NCBI GenBank assembly: GCA_023212645.1
Contig: JALBYC010000012.1
Coordinates: 310,001 to 374,000, forward strand
Direction: 5' to 3'
DNA: 64,000 nt
Source of the DNA: Farysia itapuensis
Taxonomy: Eukaryota > Basidiomycota > Ustilaginomycetes > Ustilaginales > Ustilaginaceae
The notes under the pieces are model-generated. The model searched no databases and had not been told where the DNA came from. It saw only the letters and a list, made by a program, of their open reading frames with translations. The position numbers and the translations under genes are program-made. Positions 19,613 to 29,310 of the stretch are shown one piece after another. Position 1 is the stretch's first letter. Every line of letters starts with the position of its first letter.

Positions 19613-21062
19613 ATTGATGGTGCTGTTGCTTCTGCTGCTGCTGTTGTTGCTGTTGATGTTGTTGGATCTTTTGTTGTTGCAGCTGTTGCTCCTTGTGTCG
19701 CTGCTCGAGCAGGTGCTGTTGCTGCTGCTGTTGCTGCTGTGATGACTTCGCTGGTTGTTGTGTTGGCTGTGGCGGTCTTTGCTGAGGTGGTGGTTGTGGG
19801 GGTCGCTGCGTTGGTGGCTGAGGTGGTCTGTGCTGAGGTTGCGGTGGTGGGGCCTGCTTGGTGGGATACGCTCCTGCTAGTGGATCGTTGCCGTTGACGG
19901 CAGCCGAGGCTGCAGTCATCTCGCTGGCTGGCATACGCATTGCCACTGTACCTCCTCTCGCTCCACCTCGACGCATCGTACCTCTGACAGTGCCAAAGTC
20001 CCAGGTGTCTTCTTCGCCATCCTGCAGATCGTCATCCGCCTCTTCACTGTCGTCGGACTCGTGTCGCTCGCCGCCGTCGGCTTTCCAGCGTTCGAGGCGT
20101 TCGATCAGCTCTGTGAGGTAGGTGGACTTTTTGGCTTTGCGGATAAAGGGATGCTTGAGCAGCTCTTTTGCGGGTGGTCTGTTTGCTGGATCGCGTTGCA
20201 GACACAGGCTGATAAAGTCCTTGAAGGGTCGTGAGAAGGGACCTTCGAGCTGTGGAGGAGGATTCTTGGGAATGAGAAAGAGTACCTTCATGGGATGTAG
20301 GTCTGCATACGGTGGCTCTCCCATGGCCAGCTCGATAGCCGTGATGCCGAGACTCCAAATGTCGGCTTTGAAGTCGTATCCGCTCTGCTTGATGACCTCG
20401 GGGCTCATCCAGTAGGGCGTGCCAACAAAGGTGTTCTTCTTGGTCATGGTGGCGGTCAATTGACCCGAGACACCAAAATCGGCCAGTTTGACGTCGCCTG
20501 TTGCGGAGAGGAGGACGTTGGCGGCTTTGATGTCGCGATGCAGCTTGCCCTCACCATGAAGATACTCGAGACCTTTGAGCAATTCTCGCACGACAATGGC
20601 AATGTAATCTTCCCGAAAGCGGCCCGGTTTCATCTGCATGGTCCAGAGAGAAGTTAGTGTGTCGCGCTCCAACAGTGGGCGTACACACGAGCGCCACCTA
20701 CCAGATCTGAGCAGCTTCCGCCGGAACAGTACTCCATAACAATCCACAGATTGCTTCCCTTGAGCCAAGAGCCATGGTATCTGTGGCCGAACACAAAGTC
20801 AGCAACGTGCACCTTTTCTCTGCAACACTCGCAAGACCTACTTTGTGACGTGTGGACTGTCAAGTTGACTGAGTATGGCAATCTCCTGCTGGATGTCGTC
20901 AATCTCATCCTCTGCGTTTTCGAGATCGATGATTTTGATGGCGACTGGCTGTCGGGAGCGCTTGTCGAAGCCCTTGTAGACTTCGCCGAAGGAGCCCTTG
21001 CCGATCCGGTCCTGCTTTACATAGTAGTCGTCTGGATCGGCACCATGAGGTGGCTCAAACAT
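18864..21062 (-). CDS. Germinal-centre (Ste20-family, GCK-III-like) protein kinase with polyglutamine linker, three exons
   Basis: Exons 21062..20842, 20780..20702 and 20633..18864 join to give 689 residues; the introns are 61 and 68 nt. The N-terminal kinase domain is complete: [12 protein letters not shown], Lys43 in [27 protein letters not shown] and [14 protein letters not shown], the last typical of Ste20/GCK kinases. A middle region of about 220 residues is Gln/Pro-rich, with CAG-coded runs of 12 and 11 Gln. The C-terminus has a conserved helical block ([20 protein letters not shown]). This layout fits the GCK-III branch (Nak1/Kic1, Don3, mammalian MST3/4), which acts in polarity, septation and the MOR/NDR pathway. 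I cannot tell Nak1 from Don3 orthology by eye. It is head-to-head with OAC1. Confidence 0.9.
19145..19180. repeat. (GCT)12 trinucleotide repeat coding polyglutamine
   Basis: Twelve perfect GCT units on the plus strand read as a CAG run of 12 Gln in the minus-strand kinase gene. Pure CAG runs are length-unstable. Confidence 0.9.
19577..19740. repeat. Interrupted CTG/TTG repeat region coding Gln-rich linker
   Basis: A pure CTG run (about 11 units, 19578-19610) is followed by interrupted TTG/CTG units to 19740. On the minus strand this codes a Gln/His-rich linker C-terminal to the kinase domain. Confidence 0.85.
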
Positions 21063-21540
21063 GATGGAATGGATTTGGAAGTGGTAGTGATGATGATGAT
21101 GATGATGATGAGAGGGGGGAGAAGTGCGTTGCTTGGGTCGAATTGGATTCGTGATTGCGGCTGTGATTGTGATTCACTTGTTGGTGTGTTATTTTCCGGC
21201 GTGTTGACGCGAGCCGTGTGCGTCGCTGTGCGTGACATTCACTCGTTTATCCTTCCCCCTGTTTTTTTTCCCATTGCACAGCTCTTTTTCCGAATTGCTC
21301 TTCTGACAGTTTGCGGCACGTCTTGTAGTGCAACGAGAACCTGTTATTGCTGTAGCTCTTGAAGTGGTGGGACTGGGTAGACTTAGTTGGCATGTTGCTA
21401 GCCTAGTCGATCGCCGATTTGAAGGAATCGACATTAATTCGGCCGATAAGAAGATGGGGCTCAGAGCGTTCAAGTGCCGCATTCTTTTGCCTCATAACCC
21501 GTCATTCCCGTCCCCGCATCTTTGCTGACAGTCCATCATC
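21063..21540. promoter_or_regulatory. Divergent intergenic region, GCK kinase / OAC1
   Basis: These 478 bp carry the promoters of two head-to-head genes. A (GAT)n microsatellite (about 21088-21111) lies in the probable kinase 5' UTR, and a T/C-rich tract at 21250-21300. No further gene is seen. Confidence 0.4.
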
Positions 21541-22659
21541 ATGGCCTCTACGAAGCAGGTCGCCGTGGGCACCGCGGCCGCTCCGGTCAAGCTGAGTACT
21601 GTCGAGGGCTTCTCCGCAGGAGCGTTGGCTGCGATGACGGCGGTTACGGTGACAAATCCAATGGAGGTGTGCAAGACTCGAATGCAGCTTCAGGGCGAGC
21701 TCATGTCGGCCGCACCTCGCGTTCTCAGCGGGCAAGTTGGCTCAGCTGCGCCACAAGTAGGAGCACGCGAGGCGGCAGGTGCGCGTCTCTACAAATCTTC
21801 ATTCGACTGCTTCACCAAAACATTGCGCACGGAAGGCGTCCGAGGTGTCCAAAGAGGTATTGGTGCAGCGTACGTCTACCAGCTGCTGCTCAACGGCAGT
21901 CGCTTAGGTTTCTATGAACCGTTCCGCAAAGCCATTGGCAAGGCGGCAGGAAAGCGGCCAGACGAGCAATGGGCTGTTGGTTCGCTTGCAGCAGGTGCCA
22001 GTAGTGGTTGTGTGGGCGCTATTCTTGGCAACCCGCTTTTTCTGATCAAGGCACGAATGCAAGCTTACAGTCCGCATCACATCATTGGCAAAGCCTCACA
22101 TAACTACACGAGCACGCTCGACGGCTTCCGCACCATCATCAAAGGCGAAGGCCCGCGTGGCTTGGTCCGCGGTATCGACGCTGCCGTATTGAGAACAGCG
22201 ATGGGCAGCACGGTCCAGCTACCTGCCTACAACTGGTTCAAGAGCTACCTTACCAACATGAACGTCGAAGCCAACGTCTACAATCCATTGAAGTATCTGG
22301 CCAACAAGCCCGACTCCTTCTTTACCTACTTGGCGTCGTCCATCTTCAGTGGACTCTGCGTATGCGCAGTCATGCAGCCGGCAGACACGGCATTGACACG
22401 GATGTACAACCAGCCCGTTCGAATCGACGAGCGTGGTCGAAGTGTAGGAACCCTGTACCGCAATCCCTTCCACTGCCTTTACCTTACTGCCAAAGCCGAA
22501 GGTGTCCTTGGTTGGTACAAGGGTACGACAGCGCATCTCTTCCGCATTGCTCCTCACACAGTGCTCACACTCGTGATGAACGAAGCCTACTTGCGCTGGT
22601 ACAGCAACTTCAAAGCCGGCCGCTCTCTCCTGGAGGCACCGGTAACCAAATCCATGTAA
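21541..22659 (+). CDS. OAC1: Mitochondrial carrier, oxaloacetate transporter type
   Basis: A 372-residue mitochondrial carrier family protein with three tandem repeats of about 100 residues. Carrier motifs are NPMEVCKTRMQLQG in repeat 1, NPLFLIKARMQAYS in repeat 2 and QPADTALTRMYNQ in repeat 3. The hydrophobic Pro-Leu-Phe-Leu form of the second motif followed by KARMQAYSP is characteristic of Oac1, which moves oxaloacetate, sulfate and related anions across the inner membrane. It is longer than yeast Oac1 because of a loop at about 50-85 (SAAPRVLSGQVGSAAPQ) between helices 1 and 2. No intron is needed. It is head-to-head with the kinase gene and followed on the same strand by ERV29. Confidence 0.9.
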   Translation: MASTKQVAVGTAAAPVKLSTVEGFSAGALAAMTAVTVTNPMEVCKTRMQLQGELMSAAPRVLSGQVGSAAPQVGAREAAGARLYKSSFDCFTKTLRTEGVRGVQRGIGAAYVYQLLLNGSRLGFYEPFRKAIGKAAGKRPDEQWAVGSLAAGASSGCVGAILGNPLFLIKARMQAYSPHHIIGKASHNYTSTLDGFRTIIKGEGPRGLVRGIDAAVLRTAMGSTVQLPAYNWFKSYLTNMNVEANVYNPLKYLANKPDSFFTYLASSIFSGLCVCAVMQPADTALTRMYNQPVRIDERGRSVGTLYRNPFHCLYLTAKAEGVLGWYKGTTAHLFRIAPHTVLTLVMNEAYLRWYSNFKAGRSLLEAPVTKSM

Positions 22660-22961
22660 AATCAATCAAGCATGCCAAATCTGATCTTTATAGCATCAGT
22701 AGTGCGTGCGTGCGGCATTTGTGTTTGGTTTCAATTCCCGCCGTATTTCGAGAAGAATGTGATCGAAATTGTATTGTGTGCATGGGCCGAGTGACGCGGG
22801 TTGAATTGGCTGTTTGGTCGACACGTCTTCTTGGAAACAAGCAACACTTTTGACACGCCGCTTTCAACCACCAACGCTTTCCAGCAGGTATCGGTAAGTA
22901 GCCTCGTGCAGAGCACTGTATCAAAGGCGGCTCTTCTGACAGTGATTCAACAGAATACATC
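22660..22961 (+). promoter_or_regulatory. ERV29 upstream region with probable 5' UTR intron
   Basis: These 302 bp lie between OAC1 and ERV29. A candidate 60-nt leader intron starts GTAAGTA at 22894 and ends CAG at 22953, with a CTGAC branch-like site at 22936-22940. The ERV29 ATG follows 8 nt later. cDNA would confirm it. Confidence 0.45.
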
Positions 22962-23906
22962 ATGGCGTCGTATGGCCAGTCCCCTTATGCTGCCACAGGC
23001 TCTGGTTCTCACAGCGACTCTCCGCTGGATCAGGTCCGCGCGTATACTTCCAAGGTCGAGGACCTGATCGACCAGTACACGCAGCCCATCAAGCCTCACC
23101 TTCCGGCCCTGGGTCGCTTTTTGATCGTTGTGACATTCCTCGAAGACGCTCTGCGAATCTTGACTCAGTGGAATGATCAGCTTTACTACCTTCAACGACA
23201 TCGTGGCTTCATGTGGGGAATCAGTCACATCTTCCTGCTGACCAACGTCATCGTAAGTACAGCAATGCACCCGGACACGAGCAGAGATGCTGACATTTAC
23301 TCTGTTTTCGATGCAAAGGTGATGTGCGCTGCTTCTGCCGCTGTGATTGCCCGCAAGTTCCCCGAGATCTCGGTCGGTGCGCTGTTTGCGGTGGTGGTGA
23401 TTCAAGGATTTGGCTACGGTCTCATCTTTGACATCAATTTCTTCATGCGAAACCTCTCGGTGATTGGTGGATTGCTGATGGTGCTCTCCGACAGCCTGTC
23501 GGTCAAGAAAAACATCTTTGCCGGCCTGCCCAGCCTGAGCGAGACGGACCGCAAGATTTACTTCCAGCTGGCAGGACGCGTTCTGCTCATCTTTCTCTTT
23601 ATTGGGTTCATCATCCAAGGCCAGTGGTCGCTGGCTCGGGTCTTGGTCTCGGTGCTTGGCCTAGGTGCTTGCGTCATGGTCGTCGTCGGCTTCAAGGCGC
23701 GATGGAGTGCCAGCTTCCTCGTCCTCATTCTCAGCGTCTTCAACCTGTTTGTTAACAACTTCTGGACCGTCCACTCGGCCCACCCTTCGCGCGACTTTTT
23801 GCGCTACGACTTTTTCCAGACCCTTTCGATTGTCGGAGGTCTGCTGCTACTGGTCAACATGGGACCTGGTGGTCTCTCGGTCGACGAACGAAAGAAGGAA
23901 ACCTGA
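22962..23906 (+). CDS. ERV29: SURF4/Erv29 cargo receptor, two exons
   Basis: The protein is a polytopic ER-to-Golgi cargo receptor of the SURF4/Erv29 family. The frame reads through the whole span, but an internal 66-nt piece (23253..23318) begins GTAAGT, has GCTGAC near its end and ends AAAG. Removing it joins FLLTNVI directly to VMCAASAAVIARKF, restoring the family's continuous second helix. I therefore call exons 22962..23252 and 23319..23906, 292 residues. Family blocks include FLIVVTFLEDALRILTQW and GFGYGLIFDINFFMRNLSVIGGLL. The C-terminus ends KKET, a dilysine KKxx retrieval signal for COPI recycling, as expected for Erv29. Because the intron is a multiple of three without a stop, naive ORF calling hides it. 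Confidence 0.9.
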   Translation: MASYGQSPYAATGSGSHSDSPLDQVRAYTSKVEDLIDQYTQPIKPHLPALGRFLIVVTFLEDALRILTQWNDQLYYLQRHRGFMWGISHIFLLTNVIVSTAMHPDTSRDADIYSVFDAKVMCAASAAVIARKFPEISVGALFAVVVIQGFGYGLIFDINFFMRNLSVIGGLLMVLSDSLSVKKNIFAGLPSLSETDRKIYFQLAGRVLLIFLFIGFIIQGQWSLARVLVSVLGLGACVMVVVGFKARWSASFLVLILSVFNLFVNNFWTVHSAHPSRDFLRYDFFQTLSIVGGLLLLVNMGPGGLSVDERKKET

Positions 23907-24608
23907 TCTGCGCTACTCTTATGCTGCATTACCAATACACTACAATGCCCTCTAGTTCTGCTACTTTGTGCGGCAGCTAGTAGAGCCGCAATTTGAATCG
24001 ACCTATTTTCCAACCCACATTTTTGTGGTTTCTTTTTCCTGCCATTTTTTGGGGGGTAGGGGTTTCTGTGGCAAATGCGTTTAGCGCTCGGAAGCGATCT
24101 AGGCGAGAATCTGCATGACGGCAGCAACTTCTATCGACTTTGCCTACTCCATCAGCTCCAAAGTAGGGGACAGGGTGCAGGTAATGCAGGGTGGAATTGT
24201 CGGAACGGTGGCGTCAGTTGCTCCACTCTGCACGATGAGGACACGACAGCGTACATGAATTTCGAGCTGAGTGATGATGGTATTTCTGGCTCAGAGCTCC
24301 GCTGTCATGCACAGCCGGCAAGCAACAAGCGAGGTGACTGAGGCACACAGAACGCTCAAAGCAGAGACACTCTCGTTGTTACGCTTGGCAACCCCACACG
24401 TTCCCACGCCATCCGCCTTCCTGTACTTCCCCAGTCACATGTACACCTTCTATATCCCTCCTGCCTGACACCATTGCCACACGGACGTGCTGCTTTCATG
24501 TCTGCTCGCTCCTACCCCCCTTTGCTCATCACCCCCTCATCGCTACTTTGGCTCGTCTTAAGGAAGACCTGCTAGTAGCACGATTCGATCCTTCTTGTCC
24601 CCAATAGC
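23907..24608. other. Intergenic region upstream of the 1014-residue unknown
   Basis: These 702 bp separate two plus-strand genes. The distal 250 bp are pyrimidine-rich, as in smut 5' leaders. Two short upstream ORFs occur: one from 24439 (MYTFYIPPA, 9 codons) and one from 24498 (25 codons, ending at 24575), just before the ATG at 24609. No RNA gene or longer coding frame is convincing. Confidence 0.4.
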
Positions 24609-27600
24609 ATGTCTCTACCACTGCCAGTGCCTGCTTCGCATGACTCTCTCGCCATGAACAGATCACATCCTTCCCCATCCAGCTCCTTTGATCTTTTCTC
24701 TCGTTATACTTCCTTCAGCGCTGGATGTGCCCTCACGATCCTCAGAGGAAACGCGGAACAGTCAATTGGCCCGCATACACCCATCTACAAAAGGCCCGAT
24801 GCTTCCTCAGCCTCATCTGCTCGCCCTCGATTCGCAAGCTCGTTTGCAAAACCAGCAAGCGCAGCAAAACCTACCGAAACAAGTCTCAACGTCCATGCTG
24901 TCTCGGATCAAGGTATCCTGCTCCCCTTTCTTCAAAGGCCGAGTGAAGTTCATGAGCTACTCTTCCAAACAAAGACCAACGAAGCCCTCATGCATCGTCT
25001 TTGCCGCATCTTTGGCGGAGATGTACACGCACCCACCCAGAGAGGCATCGATGAAAGATGGGACGAAATGTTGGAGCTATTAAATACAGACCGCCCCATC
25101 CTGGATGACGAAGACTGGCTCATTCGCATCGAGTCGCTCATCATGGAGCGCTCTCCCGAGCTTTGGGCTCAGCTCTCGCGATGCCTTGGTGCTGACGCAC
25201 TGACTTGTTCCGGTCCCAGCTCGTCCGGTCGTTCCCGCTTCGACAGTTGGGCGCCGTCTGACAGCAGTCAAGACTCCGTTCGCGCTCTCAGTCCCACCGA
25301 GGATGATGACATGCGAGACCAGACCGGCCTCGATGTCAACGTCGAAGCTCTCGAGACCGTCCCCGCCTCATTCTCAAAGCAGCCAGCAAAGATGCAGCAA
25401 TCTTCCCTACACGATGTTCTGTCATCCCCTCCAGTCTCACACAGTGACAACGATGCGCCACTTTCACCTTCTCCCTCGTCGGGTAACGTATTCCCAATGT
25501 CACATGGAGATGCTTCTTCGGCAGCATCGCTTGCTGATATCATGGAAGAACCAGGAAAAGGTATCGCGTCGGGTCAGGCTCAAGTGACCCGCAAACGTTC
25601 CCAATCTGGCAGATTTGCTGCGCTTCGCATCTCCGCAATGTCAGCCACTAGTCCGTCCAGCTCTCGACGCTCTTCCGAGATCTCAGCCTCCAGACCTGCC
25701 AGCGCGGCCAAGGACCGCTCTCTATCGCCCATGCCAAACGACCCTACGTCTCCGAGTGACCCAAACCTTGGCAGTGCGCTCGATGCGACCGATCATGTAG
25801 CGCCAGCCTCATTCTCACGACACCGTCGACTTAGCACCATCATTGTCAACACACAGGCAGAGTCCGACAAGCAGGCCTCTGCGTCGATGCCGGCTTCCCC
25901 AAGAACTTCAATAGCCCAACGACTTCGCGGCACAGGGGAAGCAGACGCACCTGCTTCCCCAACATCGTCCCCCGCTCCCAAGACAGGCCGACGTCGCGCA
26001 CAAAGTTTCGCCAGATCGTTCGCTGGTCTCACTTCTCATCAGACAGATGCACCACAGGACGCCGACAAGCCTTCAAACTCGAACGATTCAACGTCGGCTG
26101 GTACATCTTCCAAGACCAGTGCAGCAGGAATGGACAAAGCAGACAACTCTTCTTCCGCGCTGATTGACAAGGAAGTTCGTAAGCGTCGAGGTAGCGAGTC
26201 GAGCAGCTCCGGCTCTTCCTCTCCCATTCTCGGTCTTCTTCCCGACGGTCGCACACGACATCCGTCAGGCAGTTGTGGATCCAAAGACCTCACCGAGTCT
26301 GTGGCAGCATTCCGCGCTACTATGGGATTGTCCTCCTCGCCCACCCTAAAAGCCCCCAATCTTGAAGACAACGATGAGACTAGCTCGAACAACGGCCCCG
26401 AAATTACTACACGCAAGCGTAAGGGCACTGGTGCCGAACGACCACAACTGAGCGCAATTACCGACGCTGGAGACGCCAAGGTGTCTGCTGATGCCAAAGT
26501 GCTCCGCGTCCAGCCACCGGAAGCAGCAGAGCAGGCTAGTGCTGCGTCCAGGCCGCCACAGCACATGCAGAATCTCGACCGTCAGCCAAAAGGTCCTAGC
26601 GGCGGTGGCAGCGGTCTCGCCCTTGGTGGAGGCTTCTCTCTCGCCAAATCAGGCGCCAACTTCCGCAGACAGAGCCAAGACGCTTCTTCCGCATCACGAG
26701 CGGCGCCAGAAAAGTTTTCGTTCCACTCTCCTCCATCTGTGCACCGTCGGCCGGGCGGTTTTGCGTCACTAGCGAAAGAGTATGATTTTGCGAGGAGATC
26801 GCGACGTGCCACCAACGAGAGCGTCTTCTCCATGAACAGCAACGCCTTAGACAGCTCACCGTCTAGTAGCATCGGCAGCTTTGATCTTGCAAACGAACGT
26901 CGACGATCGAGCTCGGAGGATTTATCGGACCGGCTGCCGTCAGTCGAGGAACCGAGGCGGTCGTCGGTCCAGGTGGCGGACATGCCATCTATAGTGGCTA
27001 CTGAGCCGACGCCCAACGTCACACCAGGGGCCGTTACCCCTCGCGGTTCGTTTGGTGACAGCTCTCCCCAACTCGGCAAGCCTCAAGACGAATATCCATT
27101 CCCAACTTCAAACACGCAGCAACGCAAGAGCTTTTCGTCTCCGTCCCGCGAAGCGGATGCCACGAGACTGCCTAGTCCTTCTCACTCCGCATATTTGTCG
27201 GTTCCGGCGGCTCACGGTTTGCAAACGGGCCCACGCTCGCCCACGCTTGTATTCCCCATCTCGTCCAATCCGGCCATCTCTCGAGCGCGGGAGCTGCAAA
27301 AGGCGCTTGAGACACCTGCATGTAAGGAGGCGCTCGTCGAAGTGGGAAAAGTATGCGATCGGGACGATGTCAAGCTGATCCGTGAGCTGATTGGAAACAC
27401 GGAGCGAACGCACATGTCGGACGAGGCGCTTCTCGAAGCCGTGGGTCAGAAGATGGGCTTGGTAGACCACGAACGTGCGCATCAGATCGGTGGACGCGAC
27501 GCCGAACACGCCGACGTCATACTGGCCGAGGAAGGTTACGATCAGCGTTGGTATGCTTTTGCCGCCCTCTGTCGCGCTCTAGGTGTCGGTCAGTACGAAT

Positions 27601-27653
27601 TAAGTGCCGCCAAACGCAGATGTGGCCCCGCTATCGATCTCGCCAGCCACTAA
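24609..27653 (+). CDS. Hypothetical protein, Ser-rich, with conserved-looking ends
   Basis: A 1014-residue open frame without introns. I do not recognise the family. Two regions look folded. Residues about 105-195 are helical and contain EVHELLFQTKTNEALMHRL and DDEDWLIRIESLIMERSPELW. The C-terminal ~135 residues include RARELQKALETPACKEALVEV and GYDQRWYAFAALCRALGV. The ~680 residues between are Ser/Pro/Ala/Arg-rich and repetitive in composition, with many SP and RRxS-type sites. This looks like a phosphorylated regulatory or scaffold protein, but that is inference. An alternative in-frame ATG at 24654 (MNRSHPSP) would remove 15 residues. Upstream ORFs precede the start. It converges on the M28 peptidase with a 109-bp spacer. 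Confidence 0.75.
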   Translation: MSLPLPVPASHDSLAMNRSHPSPSSSFDLFSRYTSFSAGCALTILRGNAEQSIGPHTPIYKRPDASSASSARPRFASSFAKPASAAKPTETSLNVHAVSDQGILLPFLQRPSEVHELLFQTKTNEALMHRLCRIFGGDVHAPTQRGIDERWDEMLELLNTDRPILDDEDWLIRIESLIMERSPELWAQLSRCLGADALTCSGPSSSGRSRFDSWAPSDSSQDSVRALSPTEDDDMRDQTGLDVNVEALETVPASFSKQPAKMQQSSLHDVLSSPPVSHSDNDAPLSPSPSSGNVFPMSHGDASSAASLADIMEEPGKGIASGQAQVTRKRSQSGRFAALRISAMSATSPSSSRRSSEISASRPASAAKDRSLSPMPNDPTSPSDPNLGSALDATDHVAPASFSRHRRLSTIIVNTQAESDKQASASMPASPRTSIAQRLRGTGEADAPASPTSSPAPKTGRRRAQSFARSFAGLTSHQTDAPQDADKPSNSNDSTSAGTSSKTSAAGMDKADNSSSALIDKEVRKRRGSESSSSGSSSPILGLLPDGRTRHPSGSCGSKDLTESVAAFRATMGLSSSPTLKAPNLEDNDETSSNNGPEITTRKRKGTGAERPQLSAITDAGDAKVSADAKVLRVQPPEAAEQASAASRPPQHMQNLDRQPKGPSGGGSGLALGGGFSLAKSGANFRRQSQDASSASRAAPEKFSFHSPPSVHRRPGGFASLAKEYDFARRSRRATNESVFSMNSNALDSSPSSSIGSFDLANERRRSSSEDLSDRLPSVEEPRRSSVQVADMPSIVATEPTPNVTPGAVTPRGSFGDSSPQLGKPQDEYPFPTSNTQQRKSFSSPSREADATRLPSPSHSAYLSVPAAHGLQTGPRSPTLVFPISSNPAISRARELQKALETPACKEALVEVGKVCDRDDVKLIRELIGNTERTHMSDEALLEAVGQKMGLVDHERAHQIGGRDAEHADVILAEEGYDQRWYAFAALCRALGVGQYELSAAKRRCGPAIDLASH

Positions 27654-27762
27654 AAACGACACATATACCCCTCACCCACTCCGTCTTGTAAATTTATATC
27701 GGGATGTTCGCACGCATACACGCAAATATGAAATTGATCCTGCTTCCCGTAGCTAGCTAGCT

Positions 27763-29310
27763 TTACATGTAGAAGCCGGCGACGTTGAGCAGTGTGGCGG
27801 TGACGACTTTAGCGATGGCAGCGAGCTGTTCCGTATCGTAACCGGTGCGGTTGACAATGTCGCCCGAGTTGTGGTACTTGGGGTCAGCAATGGGACCGTT
27901 GCGCTCAAACACCCAGGTAGCTGGGAAACCTTGTTCCCAGAAACTCTGGTGGTCGGAGCAGCAGGCGGGTGTGAAACCTGGCTCGAGCTGGGGCGCGTAG
28001 ATCTTGGCGATTTCGGTAATGTGGGCTGTCGCCGACTTGGTAGAGAGTTTGTCGGGGAAGGCGATTTGCAGCGCTTCGCCCGGTTTGCGGTAGGCCAGCA
28101 TGTCCATCTGCACTGCGAGTTTCACCGACGCGCCAAGATCGTGTAGTGTCTGGGCGTAGTGTTGTGATCCGACCAGACCTTGTTCTTCGCCAGAGAAGGC
28201 AACGAGCTGCACGGGAGATTCGAATTGGACGCCGGCATTACCCACCGCACGTGCAATCGCGAGCAAGGCGGCCGTTCCGCTCCCGTCGTCATCACCACCG
28301 GGCGCTGTTGTCGAACCAAAAGTGCCGCGAGAGTCCAAATGCGCCGAGATCAGAACCATAGCACGGTCGTCATCCGCCTTGTTCGATCGAAGCTCGTGGC
28401 CGTGCAAGTAAGCCTTATCGTCACCGCTTGCTGCAGGAATGTTGCACACAACATTGGGCGCAAAGTAGGGACTGTACTCGAAAAAGCTGCACGACGAACC
28501 GTTGATGTTCCGCAGACTCTTTTCCATTTCCCCCTTGATCCACTTGGCTGCCAGTCGCGCGCCGTGTGTCGAGCTGTGCCGCGAGTGCCACTCGCCAACG
28601 TCTTTGGGCTGCGCACCTTCGCCGGTCAACACGCGCAGATCTTGCAAGATTCGTTCCTGGCTCAGAGCGCTAGATGAGGCGATCGAGTCGACAACTGTGT
28701 TGAATTTGGGTTTCTTGAAGGTGGGCTCAGGCTTTTCCGGCTGATCGTCGAGATGGTTCCAGTAGTGCGATGGACGGAAGAAGGCGCGTTGAATGCGGGT
28801 GTCAAATGTAACATGTTGGTCGAGGACGGACAGCGTCTCTTCACTGACAGCGATGAGTATGGCTTGCTCTGAGCTGTAAGGAAGGCGCTCAAACAGTGCT
28901 TGATGGTCTTGCAGACTAGATGCATCTTGGTCCTGAAAGGTGAGTGGTTGAGCAGCTGCCGTTAGTGTTTCGGTCAGAGTCTCCGACACTCTCGCAGCCC
29001 AGTCACTTTGATGATCGGCCAAGAGGCTAGCTGCCACGAGTTCAGGCTTGAGCAGTACTACTTCGCTGAATGTATCGGCGGCTACCATGACTTGTTGGGC
29101 TAGCGCAAGAATGCATGGCTGGTGCGCATCGGCTCGATGAACAACGACGCGTTGTCCGCCAGGAAGATTGAGTCTTGCCTGAGCTGTGGAGCAGTGCAAG
29201 GCGTCAGCCACATTGTCGCCATGCTCTGTCACCCAGTAAACAGACTGAGAGGCCACTAGATGCGTGCACAAAGCAAGCAGGGCCAGACTCTGTAAAGCTC
29301 GGAGCAACAT
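27763..29310 (-). CDS. Secreted M28-family zinc metallopeptidase
   Basis: A 515-residue protein starting with a signal peptide (MLLRALQSLALLALCTHLVASQS). The C-terminal half is a peptidase M28 domain with the co-catalytic zinc ligands: His/Asp in ISAHLDSRG, Asp in GGDDDGSGTAALL, the Glu-Glu pair in FSGEEQGLVGS, Asp in VQMDMLAY and His in CCSDHQSFWEQG. The family has aminopeptidases and carboxypeptidases; the substrate cannot be fixed from sequence. The N-terminal ~200 residues are family-specific. It is probably vacuolar or extracellular, with an NGSS glycosylation sequon. The upstream in-frame ATG at 29454 would bury the signal peptide behind 48 residues, so 29310 is chosen. It is divergent from the Zn2Cys6 factor. 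Confidence 0.9.
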   Translation of the reverse strand: MLLRALQSLALLALCTHLVASQSVYWVTEHGDNVADALHCSTAQARLNLPGGQRVVVHRADAHQPCILALAQQVMVAADTFSEVVLLKPELVAASLLADHQSDWAARVSETLTETLTAAAQPLTFQDQDASSLQDHQALFERLPYSSEQAILIAVSEETLSVLDQHVTFDTRIQRAFFRPSHYWNHLDDQPEKPEPTFKKPKFNTVVDSIASSSALSQERILQDLRVLTGEGAQPKDVGEWHSRHSSTHGARLAAKWIKGEMEKSLRNINGSSCSFFEYSPYFAPNVVCNIPAASGDDKAYLHGHELRSNKADDDRAMVLISAHLDSRGTFGSTTAPGGDDDGSGTAALLAIARAVGNAGVQFESPVQLVAFSGEEQGLVGSQHYAQTLHDLGASVKLAVQMDMLAYRKPGEALQIAFPDKLSTKSATAHITEIAKIYAPQLEPGFTPACCSDHQSFWEQGFPATWVFERNGPIADPKYHNSGDIVNRTGYDTEQLAAIAKVVTATLLNVAGFYM

